64,000 nucleotides of DNA, from NCBI GenBank assembly GCA_004335835.1, contig RWJK01001534.1, positions 32,558 through 96,557 on the forward strand. The letters run 5' to 3'. The DNA comes from Scenedesmus sp. ARA3. Taxonomy: Eukaryota > Chlorophyta > Chlorophyceae > Sphaeropleales > Scenedesmaceae. The notes beneath the pieces are model-generated. The model was not told the origin of the DNA, made no database searches, and saw only the letters and a program-made list of their open reading frames with translations. Position 1 is the stretch's first letter, and each line of letters opens with the position of its first letter. Position numbers and translations under genes: made by a program. Below, piece after piece: positions 36,497 through 47,624 of the stretch.

Positions 36497-37279
36497 GCCA
36501 TATGCGCCACCACGACAGCAGCAGCAGCAGCAGGGCTGCTGGCATTCCTAGATCTCAGGCAGGACAGCAGCGCCAGCCCAGGTGTTGGTGTGCAGTATCA
36601 AGCAGATGCAGCTGGGCAGCTGAGGAGGTGCCTCTGCAGCACCAGACATCAGCACCGCTTGCCAGCGTTGACTCTACACGCCAGTTCAGCGACAACAGGT
36701 GCAAGAAGTGAGCTTGGGAGGCGCAGCAGGAGAAGGACTCAGGGTATGGCGATGTCCGTTGTGCATGCCTAGCTCGCACCATGTGATGTGACGGCATCAA
36801 GTGCATGATGCAGCAGCAGAAGTGCATGTGCAGTGCCGCTTTGCGGCTGCCAGCCATCTGTTGAGTGTCACAGGGTTGATGTTGGGTCATGAAGTACTAC
36901 CGGATGGTGTATCCTGAACAGAGCAGCACAGATTTTATTCCACCTGTGTCCTTTTCACACCGTTTTACACCAAGCTTTGTTGCCTTGCTGGCAAGTTGTG
37001 TTGTTGCTGAACCCCGTCACATTGTTGGGGCAACTGTATTTGGACCGGTCGCTGCTTTGACAGCAGGCCTACATCACACTGCACCAAGAATTGCATTGGC
37101 AGCTTAAGTGCGTTGCTTACGGCTTGTGTGTGCAGCTGCTTCTCGTCGTGTGCTGAAACAAGCACCAGCAACCCTAGCAAGCAACAAGTTGATCACTACA
37201 GAGCGTCCAGCCTGCCTGTCTCTGCTGCAACTTGACGGAAGAACAACGAAAGTTAGTTGGATTCCTTCCTACCACGACG
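36497..37279. other. Intergenic region between inhibitor and hydrolase
   Basis: No coding feature is supported. A 72-codon frame at 36889-37107 shows no family resemblance. The right part must contain the hydrolase promoter and 5' UTR. Confidence 0.45.
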
Positions 37280-39181
37280 ATGCTATCACACTCTGAGACA
37301 ACCACGCACTTGCATCAACTGCCCGCGTCGGGGACACAGAAGCGCCTGCTGTCGTACATCGTGCTGGGCGTTCCCTTGAGCGCTGCGGAGCAACCAGGAG
37401 TGACAATCATCTACCATCACGGCAAGCCCCGCAGCTTCAGCAGCAGGCACTGAGTATCCTTGCACTGCAGCAGCAAGCTGCTGCCAGCAACAGCAGCAGC
37501 AAACAACAATCGACAGCAGGCACACGTGTTGTTGCCAAACCCACTATTCACAGTTCGAAAATGTATTGCATCTATGCTTTTTTTACGTCTGCTGCATCAT
37601 TGCCTGCAGGCTGGCCCAGCTGCCGCTACGAGGCGCTGCCTCTGCATGAGCCAGCACTCAGGCGCAAGTGGCGCGTCATTGCTGTCGACAGATATGGCGT
37701 GGGCCAAAGCACCTTCAACCCTCAAGGTTCGCGTATTATGCCAAGCCATATACATCGAATGCTGCTGGGCAGACCACATTGCAGTGCATGGTGCGGGGCT
37801 TGCTGCCTGCCTGCCCACCCTCTCAACCTCAAACTCACCATCCCACACACACCTACTGAAACTTTGCTGTGCACTCCCCACAGGCTCCTTCGTAACATGG
37901 GCAGCAGACATACAGCACCTGCTGGACTCCTTACACATCCAGCAAGCAGTTATGCTAGGCATGAGCGGCGGTGGGCCCTACGCCTGCGCCTGCGCGCGCT
38001 ACCTGCCCGCCCACACCGCCGCACTCGTCACAGTTGCTGGCATGCTGGCTACAAATGACCCGGCACACGCAGATCTACTGCAGCAGATGCATTGGATGGA
38101 TAAGCTCCACAGCCACATCATTGACAATAAGCTCGCACACAATGCAGTGCTGCTAGCCTCCCTGCCAATCATGGCGCTATCACCATACCCGCTAAAGTTG
38201 ATAGGCAAGCTGCCAGGCGCGGTGCAGCAGCTGGTGTGCAGGGTGCTGACGTCAGCAGGGTGGGCAGAGGCAGACAGGCAGCTGCTGCTGCAGCAGCCGC
38301 AGCTAACGTGGCAGCTGCTGCCGGAGCTGATGGCGCAGAGTGTGGCGCAGGGCGCGGCGGGCTGGGGCTGGGACATGAAGCTGACTAGCAGCGCCTGGAG
38401 CTTTGACCCCAAGTGAGCACAATAACAGAGTAACAGTGTTCGTAACAGTTGTATGACAGTAACAGTGATATAGGGGCATGGCAAACTGTGTGCTGCTTGT
38501 GCACCCACAGGCAATTGCAAGCACTTCTTGTTGAGTTGATAAAGATGCTTGAATGCGCTTATACATTGAGCATTTACCTGCTGCTGCTTCTGCTGCTGCT
38601 GCTTCTGCTTCTTCTGCTGCTGCCAGAGACATCAAGGCGCCTGCAGTCCTGGTGTGCCACGGCACAGGCGACGTGAGCCTGCCAGCTTCCATGGTGAGGC
38701 ACCAGCACTGATGCACTGCTGCCAGTACTGATGCAAGCAATGATGCAAGCACTGCTGCTAGAGTGGTTTCATCATAGTGCAAGACACAGCCATGGCTGCA
38801 ACTTGCCCAGGGATAGCTGCGAGCGCTTCTCCTGCTGTCATGCAGTGCATCAGGTTAGCGGCAGCTGTACTGCTGTTATGTTCGCTGCTCGGCAGGCGTA
38901 GCGGCTGGCTCAGCTGTTCCCTGGTTGCTGCTGCCATACATGTCCACCCTGGCTGGCTGATGCTGTTCCGTGTACCACAGATTCCGTGACGGAGTGTGAC
39001 TAACAAAGTCTGCGACTTGCATGATGTTGCTGCTATGCAGGCGCAGCGGCTAGCTCAGCTGATCCCTGGCGCACAGCTGAAGCTGTATGAAGGCGAGGGC
39101 CACCTGTCGCTGCTGTTCAGGCAGGCCGAGGACATTCTGGCGAGCCTGGCAGCAGCACTGCAGCGGCAGCAGCAGCGGTAG
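37280..39181 (+). CDS. Alpha/beta hydrolase
   Basis: A serine hydrolase of the alpha/beta fold, probably an esterase or lipase-like enzyme. Five exons: 37280-37421, 37610-37726, 37884-38412, 38627-38693, 39041-39181; 996 nt, 331 aa, phases consistent. Motifs: oxyanion loop YHHGWPSCRYE, AVDRYGVGQS, and nucleophile Ser in GMSGGGPYACA. The acid is Asp in CHGTGDVSLP, and the His is in EGEGHLSLL near the C-terminus. So the triad is complete. A cap region of ~130 residues lies between the nucleophile and the acid. The first intron uses a GC donor (g|gcaagc at 37422), which is the only choice restoring the HGWPS motif. The start ATG is the first in frame. A partial echo of the last exon's start lies at about 38893-38922. 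The substrate is unknown. Confidence 0.85.
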
Positions 39182-39219
39182 CAGCCAGCGGCCGTGCAGT
39201 CGATACAGGAGGCACCTGT

Positions 39220-39829
39220 ATCTATGTGCACCCTAAACATGCTGATGCTACGACGTTTGAGCGGGTCAGGCCTTTTTTGCGGTCTGGGGCGCCTACACGT
39301 GGTGTTGAGTTGATAATGCGTGTGCGTTTGGGCTGTTTGGCTGTACATGAACGCACCAGCCGTTATGGTGGCAGGCGAGCTGATGGTAATGCAGCATGTC
39401 CGGCGTGTGGTGCAGGTGTGGAGTCATTGTCTCATTTGTTGTCAATGTGTCATTTGTTGTCATTTGTTGTTTGATTGTGCTGCGACGTCTGTGCAAAGAG
39501 ATGAGATGTTTAACGAGATTTGGGCTTTGTCTGGTTGCGCTGCAAAATTGCGTAACTTGTTGTCTATCACAGATGCTGAGGTGAAGGTGAAGCGGTTTGT
39601 ATCGGATGATGCTTGGGGTTCTGTTAGGTTACTGGTGTTTAGGTTGCTGATTTTCTTGATTTAGGTCGCTGATTTTCTTTAGGTTGCTGATTTTCATTGC
39701 TGATTTTCTTGAAAAGGCTTGGCGTGTGCGTAATGCTTGCAAACATGATGGTGTAGTGCTCCCTTCTGTTGCCGCTCCATTGGGGCGCGGGGCCGATGGC
39801 GTTAATGCTATGGCTTGATGGGTAACATG
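39220..39829 (+). mobile_element. 5'-truncated non-LTR retrotransposon (LINE) relic
   Basis: The piece encodes the C-terminal end of a LINE ORF2: RVRLGCLAVHERTSRYGG, then the zinc-knuckle CPACGAGVESLSHLL with its closing His and Cys (CxxC...H-x4-C). Next is a tail with DEMFNEIWALSGCAAKLRNL, and finally VRNACKHDGVVLPSVA and GADGVNAMA-stop. Two tandem micro-duplications break the frame: tcatttgttgtca near 39430-39470 and aggttgctgattttctt near 39630-39700. The 13 bases aggaggcacctgt flank it at 39207-39219 and 39830-39842, as a target-site duplication would. It lies 39 bp after the hydrolase stop. Confidence 0.75.
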
Positions 39830-40107
39830 AGGAGGCACCTGTGTGCATAGCGCGTGTTGGCTGGGTCTGCCACAGCCAGCTGTTGCACGGCAGCACTGAA
39901 CTTCTATGCTCTGACACAATGGAGGCACAATGAAGATGTTGTGTTACACGGCGCCAGCGCAGCCACTTCACTTGCTTTGCAGCAAGACTAGTTGCACCCC
40001 ACCACAATCTCAGCGGCGGGATCCATCCTGTCGGCATCTGTCCAATGTCAAACAGTGCTGCATGAACTGACAGCCTTTCACACAGTGACACAAATCCACA
40101 TGCACCC

Positions 40108-41730
40108 TCACGAGAACAGCTGGTACTGCGCTGCATGCCGCGCTATCAGGTGCAGCGACCCCACCGCACCAAGCACCCCCACCAGCACACACAGCACCAC
40201 AATAGCCACGTTGCCGATGGATGCGATGCTGCTGCGTGGCGGCTTCCTCAGGTGTAGCCACAGCAGTGCGGGCATGAGGAATGTGGTGGGTGTCACACCC
40301 ACTGCACCCACCAGGCCCATGAGGTCGCCTGCAGCAGACGTAACAGCAGTACATGCAGGCGGACAGGCAGGTCAACGTTGGCAGTACAGTTTAATGGTGC
40401 AGCGGAAAACCCACAGGAACATGTCACAGCTGTCCGCCGGTGGTCCTTGCACGGAGTGGCATGCTTCAGAACAGCAAAGATCCTCAAGACAACCTGCAGG
40501 TTCTCAGCGCCGCATGCATGCACTGGAGGCATGAGGAAGGTGGTGGGCGTCACACCAATAGCACCCACCAGGCCCATGAGGTCACCTGCAATGGACGTAA
40601 CAGCAGCACATACAGGGGACAGGCAGGGCAACGCTGGCAGCACGTTTTTTACAGGTGCAGCGGCATGCTTCAATTCAGCACAATCCTCAGAAAAAATTCA
40701 TGAGGAAGATGGTGGGTGCTGGCACATGCGTGACCTAGCACCAAGGCGTGCATCACGGCGTGCATGGGTGTTACGTCATGATGGCCGGTGACGCATCTAC
40801 ACACTCGCAGAACATGTTTTCTATCAATACGCCCACGCTAGATTTGCTTGTAGCAAGTGTTTTTATCATTTAAATGATAATTGTAAGAGCTTATGTCTAG
40901 CTGGCACATGCGTGACCTAGCACCAAGGCGTGCATCACCGCATGCTTGGGTGTTACGTCATGATGGCCGGTGACGCATCGAAATACTCGCAGAACATGTT
41001 TTCTATCGATACGCCCACGCTAGATTTTCCTGTAGCATTGCTTCTTATCATGTTAATGTGATTTGTAAGAGCTTTTGTCTAGCTGGCACATGCGTGACCA
41101 AGCACCAAGGCGCGCATCACCGCGTGCATTGGTGTGATGTCATGACAGGCAAATGACACATCTACATACTCGCAGAACATGCTTTCTATTGATACGCCCA
41201 CGCTAGATTTGCTTGTAGCATTGATTCTTATCATTCCAATGCTATAATTCCAATGTTATTTGTAAGAGCTTTTGTTAAGCTGGCACATGCGTGACCTAGC
41301 ACCAAGGCGTGCATCACCGCGTGCATTGGTGTTACGTCATGACGGCCGATGAAGCATCTGCATACTCGCAGAACATGTTTCTATTCTCCCACACTAGATG
41401 TGCTTGTAGCATTGGTTCTCATCATTGTAAATGGCTTAAACCACCAACACAACCCCTCAGCTGTCCACTGACTCACCAAAAAACGGCAATAGCGCTGCAA
41501 CGAAGCATATCAGCAGCATGTAGCCAACGCGCACCAGCCGCGCCGCTGCCCTGCTCAGCCGCACGCCGCGCCGCCACAGCCCCTGCTGAATCATGTCATA
41601 CACGGGGAAGCTGTACACCTGCAGCAGCAGCAGCCGCAGCAGCAGCAGCAGCAGCACGGAGGTTGGTCCAGCGCGCCGCGCCGCCACAGCCCCTGCTGGA
41701 TCATGTCATACACGGGGAAGCTGTACACCT

Positions 41731-41766
<36 letters not shown>

Positions 41767-42043
41767 CGGAGGTTGGCGCAGCGCGCCGCGCCGCCACAAC
41801 CCCTGCTGGATCATGTCATACACGGGGAAGCTGTACGCCTGCAGCAGCAGCGGCAGCAGCAGCAGGGGGGAGCAGCAGCAGCACCATCAGTAGACATATG
41901 ATTGGGTTAGCACAGTGTCACAGCCCCTGCTGGATCATGTCATACACGGGGAAGCTGTACACCTGCAGCAATAGCAGCAGCAGCAGAGCAGCAGCAGAGC
42001 AGCAGCAGAGCAGCAGCAGAGCAGCAGGTGGAGCAGCAGCAAG

Positions 42044-42100
<57 letters not shown>

Positions 42101-43471
42101 GAGGTTGGCCGAGCACGGGGCGAGCACACGCTGGCAACCAACCAGTCACTCGACCAACCAGGCAGCCAGGCACTAAACTAATCACATTCGATCTGATCAT
42201 AGCATTCACCTCTCACCTGGCAGGAGGCAGCCACGTGCAGCACCACGCAGGCCTCAGCCACATCAACCAACACACCAAGCATTCAACCAACCAGTCGATC
42301 AGCCAATGGGGAGACTTTGTACATTGGATAAGATCCTCTCACCTGGCAGGAGGCAGCCACGTGCAGGCAAAACACCAATCAACTTTACTCTAATGACAGC
42401 ATCAGCCTCTCACCTGGCAGGATGCCGCCACGTGCAGCACCACGCAGGCGTCAGGCATCAGCAAGGCTGATCAGTGACAGCGGCTGCCCGATGGGCTCCA
42501 GCACATTGCCTGCCAGCCAATCAGCCAGCCAGAAGCAATCCTGTGCTGAAGCTGCCAGGCAGCTCTTGAAGGAGGTGGCCGCGTGCAGCACTACACAGGC
42601 CTCCACCAACAAGCCGTCCAACAGACCAACCATTAACAATAACATCCACCTCTCACCTGGCAAGATGCAGCTACATGCAGCACCACGCAGGCCTCTGCAA
42701 GGCTGATCAGTGACAGCGGCTGCCCAATGGACTCCAGCACATTCTCAGCCACCGCATTGCCAAACACGGCATAACCCGTGATGCTGACGCCAAAGTAACA
42801 GATGAAAGCCGCCAGGTAGGCCAGGTTGACACCCTGCGGTGACGGCAGGCGGGGCCAGAACAAGGGAAGAAACCAAAGGATCACACGAAGCTATCCTCTC
42901 TGTAAGCTTGTTGCGGCAGTTGATAGCTGACTAAGATGGGCAGCATCAGCAGTCTGATGACCTGCCAGCAGCAGCCGCTCGACAGGCCAGTGAACTCAGC
43001 ATTGCAGCGGTGCGTGGTGCTGCCTTGCCTTGCCTCCACGCAGCCAGCTGCTGAGTTGGCATATAGATGCAGCAGATACACACGCATGTCTAGGTGTGGC
43101 TGGGCTGCACTCTCCAGCGCAAGATGAAAGCGCATTTGCAGTAGCCACATGCGACGTGGTAAACTTTGCATAAGTGTGATTGCGCTGCACCCCTGGGCCT
43201 TACCCGCATCATGGGCTGCACTGTTGAGGGTGGGTAGGGCAGCGTGGCCTGGATCTCCTGCAGCACACATGCATAGGTACATGAACATATGCAGCTCAGC
43301 ATAAGGCAGTCTGATAACAGCAGATGGGGCCCAAATACAGCAAATATGCACATCCAACAAGACAGGTGGCTGCACGCACACATGTACAGCACCAAGCCAT
43401 CAATACATGTTCATCACGCTGTGATGCTACAGTTGCAGCTGCCCCCAGGATAGCGCCCAGTCAAACCCAAT

Positions 43472-43516
<45 letters not shown>

Positions 43517-46500
43517 CCAATGCCAGCTCACCAGTGCAACGTTGTGGCCGCCCCAAGCGAAGCAGACTGTGGCAATGGCATTGAACACGCCAAACAGAAA
43601 CTCCTGGCTGCTCTCCCCGGGGGTGCCCAGCTCATATGATGGCTGCTGCTCCTGAATACCAGAGGAGGCTTGACCAATTGACAGCGTCACTGCGATGACA
43701 CTGTACACCTGGCAAGCCATGTCACACAGAGCATGAGGCCGGAGTGTGTTACGCGTGGGAGTAGCAATGACACACTTGTGGATGATCAGGTTAATCTGAG
43801 GCACCTGCCATTTGTCCGTCCGGCTGCATACTGCAGCGCGGCTGTAGCAGTGTTGCCTACTGTGTGGATCAGTGCGCCATGCAGCATGCAACATGCAAAT
43901 GCACGTGCACATGTTCCCCAAGCAGATAACTGTACACATGTGCATACATGTCGCACACCCCATTGCTGCCTGCTCCGTGCAACACAGATCGTCACTCACC
44001 AGGCTCATGAGCGCCCCAATACCTGACACCCAGGTAAGGTCGTTAAAGGAGGGCAGCTGCGCCAGGAAGTGAAAGCAGGGTGCAGCAGCGACCAGCCATC
44101 ACGTGGGTGGCAGAGTTGTTGCAGGGACGCCAGGAAACCCGCAACAGGCTGTTCAACACGGTAGCGCAGGCCTAGTGTGATATTGCTCACTCACAAGCCA
44201 ACACAGTCCACTGGCAGTGCATATTTATGCCGTCCAGTATAAGCTGCCAAAAGCAGCAGGCACCATCGCTCGTCCTGTCAGGTGCACCTATCCTTGCAGC
44301 TGTGGCTGGCAGCTACACGGCGCCGAACCATTGGCAGCTATGACTTTAGCTGCACTACCTGAGACAGCAGCACCTGCGCTGCTGAAAAGGCCACGATGCA
44401 GCCAGTCCTGCTGACCGCCACATAGCCATGCCGCTGTGCCAGTGACACCAAAGTGCCTGGCATTCTCAGCATGCAGCATGCACTACACTCACCTGAGACA
44501 GCAGCACTTGCGCTGCTGAGAAAGCCACAATGCAGCCAGTCCTACTGACCCCTACATAGCCATGCCGCTGTGCCAGTGACACCCAAGTGCCTGGCATTCT
44601 CAGCATGCAGCATGCACTACACTCACCTGAGACAGCAGCACCTGCGCTGCTGAGAAAGCCACAATGCAGCCAGTCCTGCTGACCCCCACATAGCCATGCC
44701 GCCGCGCCAGGGAGGCCAAGCTGCTGCCACCTGTCACTGTGTAAGTTACACCCAGGCCAGACATGACTGCCACCTGCATGGCAGCAGCAGCAGCAGCAGC
44801 ATGCGCAGCAACTTTGACGCAGCGCTATTGCAGCAGCATCAGTGCCACCTGCTTGTTACGGCGTGCAGAAGAAGAGCAGTGCAGCAGCAGTTGCAGGTTG
44901 GCGCTGTGCTCCAATGCACAGCTGGCTGTGGAGGTCACTACGAGACCAGACATGACTGCCACCTGCATGGCAGCAGCAGCAGCTCATCTTTGAGGCAGCG
45001 CTAATGGCAGCAGCATAATGTCACCTGCTTGTTACAGTGTGCAGTGCAGCAGCACTTGCAGGTTGTGTGGCGCTGAGCTCAGATGTGCACAGCTGGCTGT
45101 GTAGGTCACTCCGATCCCAGACATGACTGCCACCTGCATGTAAAGCCATGTGGTGAGGTGGTCAGCTGATGTTATTTGTTTTGAATAACTGTTGGTTATG
45201 CAGCCTGTAACGCTTGCTTCCAGCCTCACCTGGAAGGGAAGAATGGCCCAGCTGCCGCGCACAACACCTGCAGGACAGCACGTAAAGTGACAAGGCTGGC
45301 ATACCAGGCTCAATGCGGTACGTTTGAGCTGGCTCGGCCCCACGCTGAGGTGTTGAGCTATATATGCTGCAATGCTGTACATCTGCAGAAGCAGCAACTG
45401 CTGTTTTGTTCCCGACTGGCACACTGCGCCAGCCAGCTGTTTGGTGTATCAAGCAGCAGAAAAGTAAGCAGACGCCCAGCCGCATCTCCACTGCTGCAGC
45501 TACCAGCAGCTGACTACCCGAGGCAGGGACAGTCAGCATGCGCGCAGCTGCTGCTGCTGCTGCTGGCACCCACCCCATGCATGTTGGGTCAGCTCGTGGT
45601 ATCTGTTGAGCCTGCGGGGTGGCTTGACGCCTGGGTGTGTAGGATGTGGTACCTCATGTAGGTGCACCAGCTCTGCAGCAGAATGAGGGGCAGCACACAG
45701 TGTCACACAACAGTACAGCAAGGTTGTTGTGAGCAGCAATCTGCATGCAGTCGCAACTGCTACGGGGCGGCTTGGTCCCTGGCTGGGTTGGGTGCGGCAC
45801 CTCATACAGGTGCACCAGCTCTGCAGCAGCTGGGCAAAAAAAGTGCTAAACACTACAGCACTATATGCGGCACGCTACTGCAGCACCAAGTGGCACCTCA
45901 TGCAGGTGCACCAGCTCTGCAGCACAATGATGGGCAGCACACATTGAGACAGAGTATAGCCAGGTTGCCTGATATGCAGCAGTTCGCAAGCAGTCGCCAT
46001 GACCACTGTTGCAGCTGTTGGTTGCAGCAGCTGCACACCATAGAAGGTGTACCATGAGACAACCAGCAACAGCAGCATCACCATTGTTGCGCCGCTGCTC
46101 TGCTGCATATCATGCTGCTATCTCCATAGTTGCAAGTTTCTCAATAGCAACTATTCACAGCAGCTGCGCACCGTAGAAGGTGTACCATGAGATGAGCAGT
46201 GACAGCAGCATCACGCACATTCCACCGGCCCACCCGAGGTACACAAAGCTGTACGGCAGGCCCAGCACGCCAGCGCCCACCATGGCGGTCACCTGCAGCA
46301 GCAGCAGCAGCAGCAGCAGCAGCACTGTATTGAGACATTACATCCTGCTTTACACAGCCACAGTAGCGCAGGCCCAGGACGCCAGCGCCCACCATCGCGG
46401 TCACCTAGCAGCAGCAGCAGCAGCAGCAGCGGCAGCAGCAGCAGCAGCACGATACATCTTGCTTCACACAGCCACAGTACGGCAGGCCCAGCACGCCAGC

Positions 46501-46647
46501 GCCCACCATTGCGGTCACCTGCAGCAGCAATACAGTACATCTGACATGCTTACATGCCATATGCAGACTCTCTGTCAACACCTTGCTTTACACAGCCACA
46601 GTACGGCGGGCCCAGCACGCCAGCGCCCACCATGGCGGTCAGCTGCT

Positions 46648-46690
<43 letters not shown>

Positions 46691-46961
46691 AGTTAGTGTA
46701 CAATAAATGGCAAGCTCAGCACGCCAGCGCCCACCATGGCGGTCACCTGCAGCAGCAGCATTACATTACATCTGACATGCTTACATGCCATATGCAAACT
46801 CTCTGTCAACACCTTGCTTTACACAGCCACAGTACGGCGGGCCCAGCACGCCAGCGCCCACCATGGCGGTCAGCTGCTGCAGCAGCAGCAGCAGCAGCAG
46901 CAAAGTTAGTGCACAATAAATGGCAAGCTCAGCACGCCAGCGCCCACCATGGCGGTCACCT

Positions 46962-46995
<34 letters not shown>

Positions 46996-47624
46996 AAAGA
47001 TTGCTAAACAGCCGCAGTACGGCAGGCCCAGCACCCCAGCGCCCACCATCGCACTAACTTGCAGCAGCAACAGTACTTGCTTTGCAGAGCAACAGTATGG
47101 CCATAACTTGCACTTCAAACCGCAAGACTGCCAGAGTAGGGGCAGCTGCAATCTGCACATGCTCTGCTTGCATGCTGCAGGCATGCAGGCGTGCTGCTAC
47201 GAAGCCTGACAGGTGTACTGCAGCGTACAGCTCACATTGTGGAAGGCGGATGAGTACCTGCATATCGTTACATAAAGGGCCAGCAGTACGTTGAGCAGAG
47301 TTATCAGGCAGCAAGCGAAGTTGCTTGCACTGCCGTGGCAGCAGCAGCAGCAGCAGGAGCAACAGCAGCAGCAGTATTGCTGGCGCACCAGTGGCCCTCC
47401 CTGCTAGCAGTGAGAGGCATATGCCTGTCCTCCTCATCCTGCTGTGCCTCTGTTATATCCTCTGTTGCATCGTTTGCATCACTACTTCGTGCGTGGAGGC
47501 GTTCGAGCTCGATCTCTGCAGGCACTTGGCTGTATGCCGGTTTGCTGCTGAACATGCTGCTGCCAGCTACACACTGTGCTCCGAGCGATGCTGTTTCCCA
47601 GATACTTAGGCGTAATTTGATCAT
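40108..47624 (-). CDS. LHT-type amino-acid transporter (AAAP family)
   Basis: A proton-coupled amino-acid permease of the lysine/histidine-transporter group, in the plasma or an internal membrane. Twelve exons: 47389-47624, 47236-47257, 46172-46292, 45574-45672, 45230-45267, 44627-44773, 44000-44056, 43532-43708, 43204-43257, 42657-42833, 41477-41618, 40108-40328; 1491 nt, 496 aa, phases consistent. Diagnostic blocks: HW/YSSAFHN/VTAMVGAGVLGLPYS (a 22-nt exon), YELVHLHEV, RYHELTQHAWG, and VAVMSGLGVTYTVTGG. Further on are VYSVIAVTLSIG, GHNVALEIQATLP and GVNLAYLAAFICYFGVSITG. The end has VYSFPVYDMIQQGLW, PFFGDLMGLVGAVGVTPTTF and a last membrane span. Eleven or so membrane helices are expected. 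The N-terminal ~75 residues are acidic and hydrophilic. A second ATG at 47555 is an alternative start. Confidence 0.92.
40500..40600 (-). repeat. Upstream echo of the transporter last exon
   Basis: A copy of the acceptor and first ~55 nt of the last exon (GDLMGLVGA(V/I)GVTPTTFLMP), about 250 bp upstream in sense direction; further decayed pieces follow. Confidence 0.85.
40718..41443. repeat. Four-unit ~182-bp satellite inside an intron
   Basis: The motif gctggcacatgcgtgacc starts at about 40718, 40900, 41082 and 41279, giving spacings of 182, 182 and 197. Each unit runs through caccaaggcg(t/c)gcatcac, acgtcatga, actcgcagaacatg, acgccca(c)gctagat and an A/T-rich end (e.g. tatcatttaaatgataat, an inverted repeat) before tgtaagagctt. 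It lies in the last intron of the transporter and contains no exon sequence, unlike the echoes. Confidence 0.9.
41675..41965 (-). repeat. Three upstream echoes of transporter exon 11
   Basis: Copies of VYSFPVYDMIQQGLWRRG with the acceptor lie at about 41680-41733, 41797-41841 and 41919-41964. Each is followed upstream by cag triplets (ending in a ~60-nt run at 42046-42099). The parent start is 41618. Confidence 0.88.
42210..42620 (-). repeat. Downstream echoes of transporter exon 10 donor end
   Basis: Four or more copies of the donor-edge block (tctcacctggcagga-gcagccacgtgcagcaccacgcagg on plus) occur at about 42212, 42340, 42410 and 42565. The copy at 42410-42510 extends furthest into the exon (LEPIGQPLSLISLADA). 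Confidence 0.88.
44340..44626 (-). repeat. Two downstream echoes of transporter exon 6
   Basis: The exon end GVSRTGCIVAFSAAQVLLSQ with its donor recurs at about 44358-44420 and 44490-44565, each with the same ~75-nt intron stretch (ccaagtgcctggcattctcagcatgcag). Further upstream, echoes of the exon's start (VAVMSGxGVTYT) lie at about 44935-44965 and 45105-45137. Confidence 0.85.
45673..45945 (-). repeat. Two upstream echoes of transporter exon 4
   Basis: The start of the exon (ELVHLHEVP) and acceptor recur at about 45800-45832 and 45895-45940. A copy of the preceding exon's end (SWYTFYG) is at about 46025-46080. Confidence 0.85.
46340..47060 (-). repeat. Seven upstream echoes of the transporter TM1 exon
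   Basis: The exon start VTAMVGAGVLGLPY recurs at about 46368, 46482, 46598, 46710, 46836, 46926 and 47018, in addition to the parent (46240-46292). Most are followed by cag runs and by the block cttacatgccatatgca-actctctgtcaac, itself duplicated. This is the largest echo array on this gene. Confidence 0.9.

Noticed and set aside
36889..37107. 72-codon frame beginning MKYYRMVYPEQ
   Set aside because: No family resemblance, no splice partners, lies between two well-defined genes; chance frame is likely.
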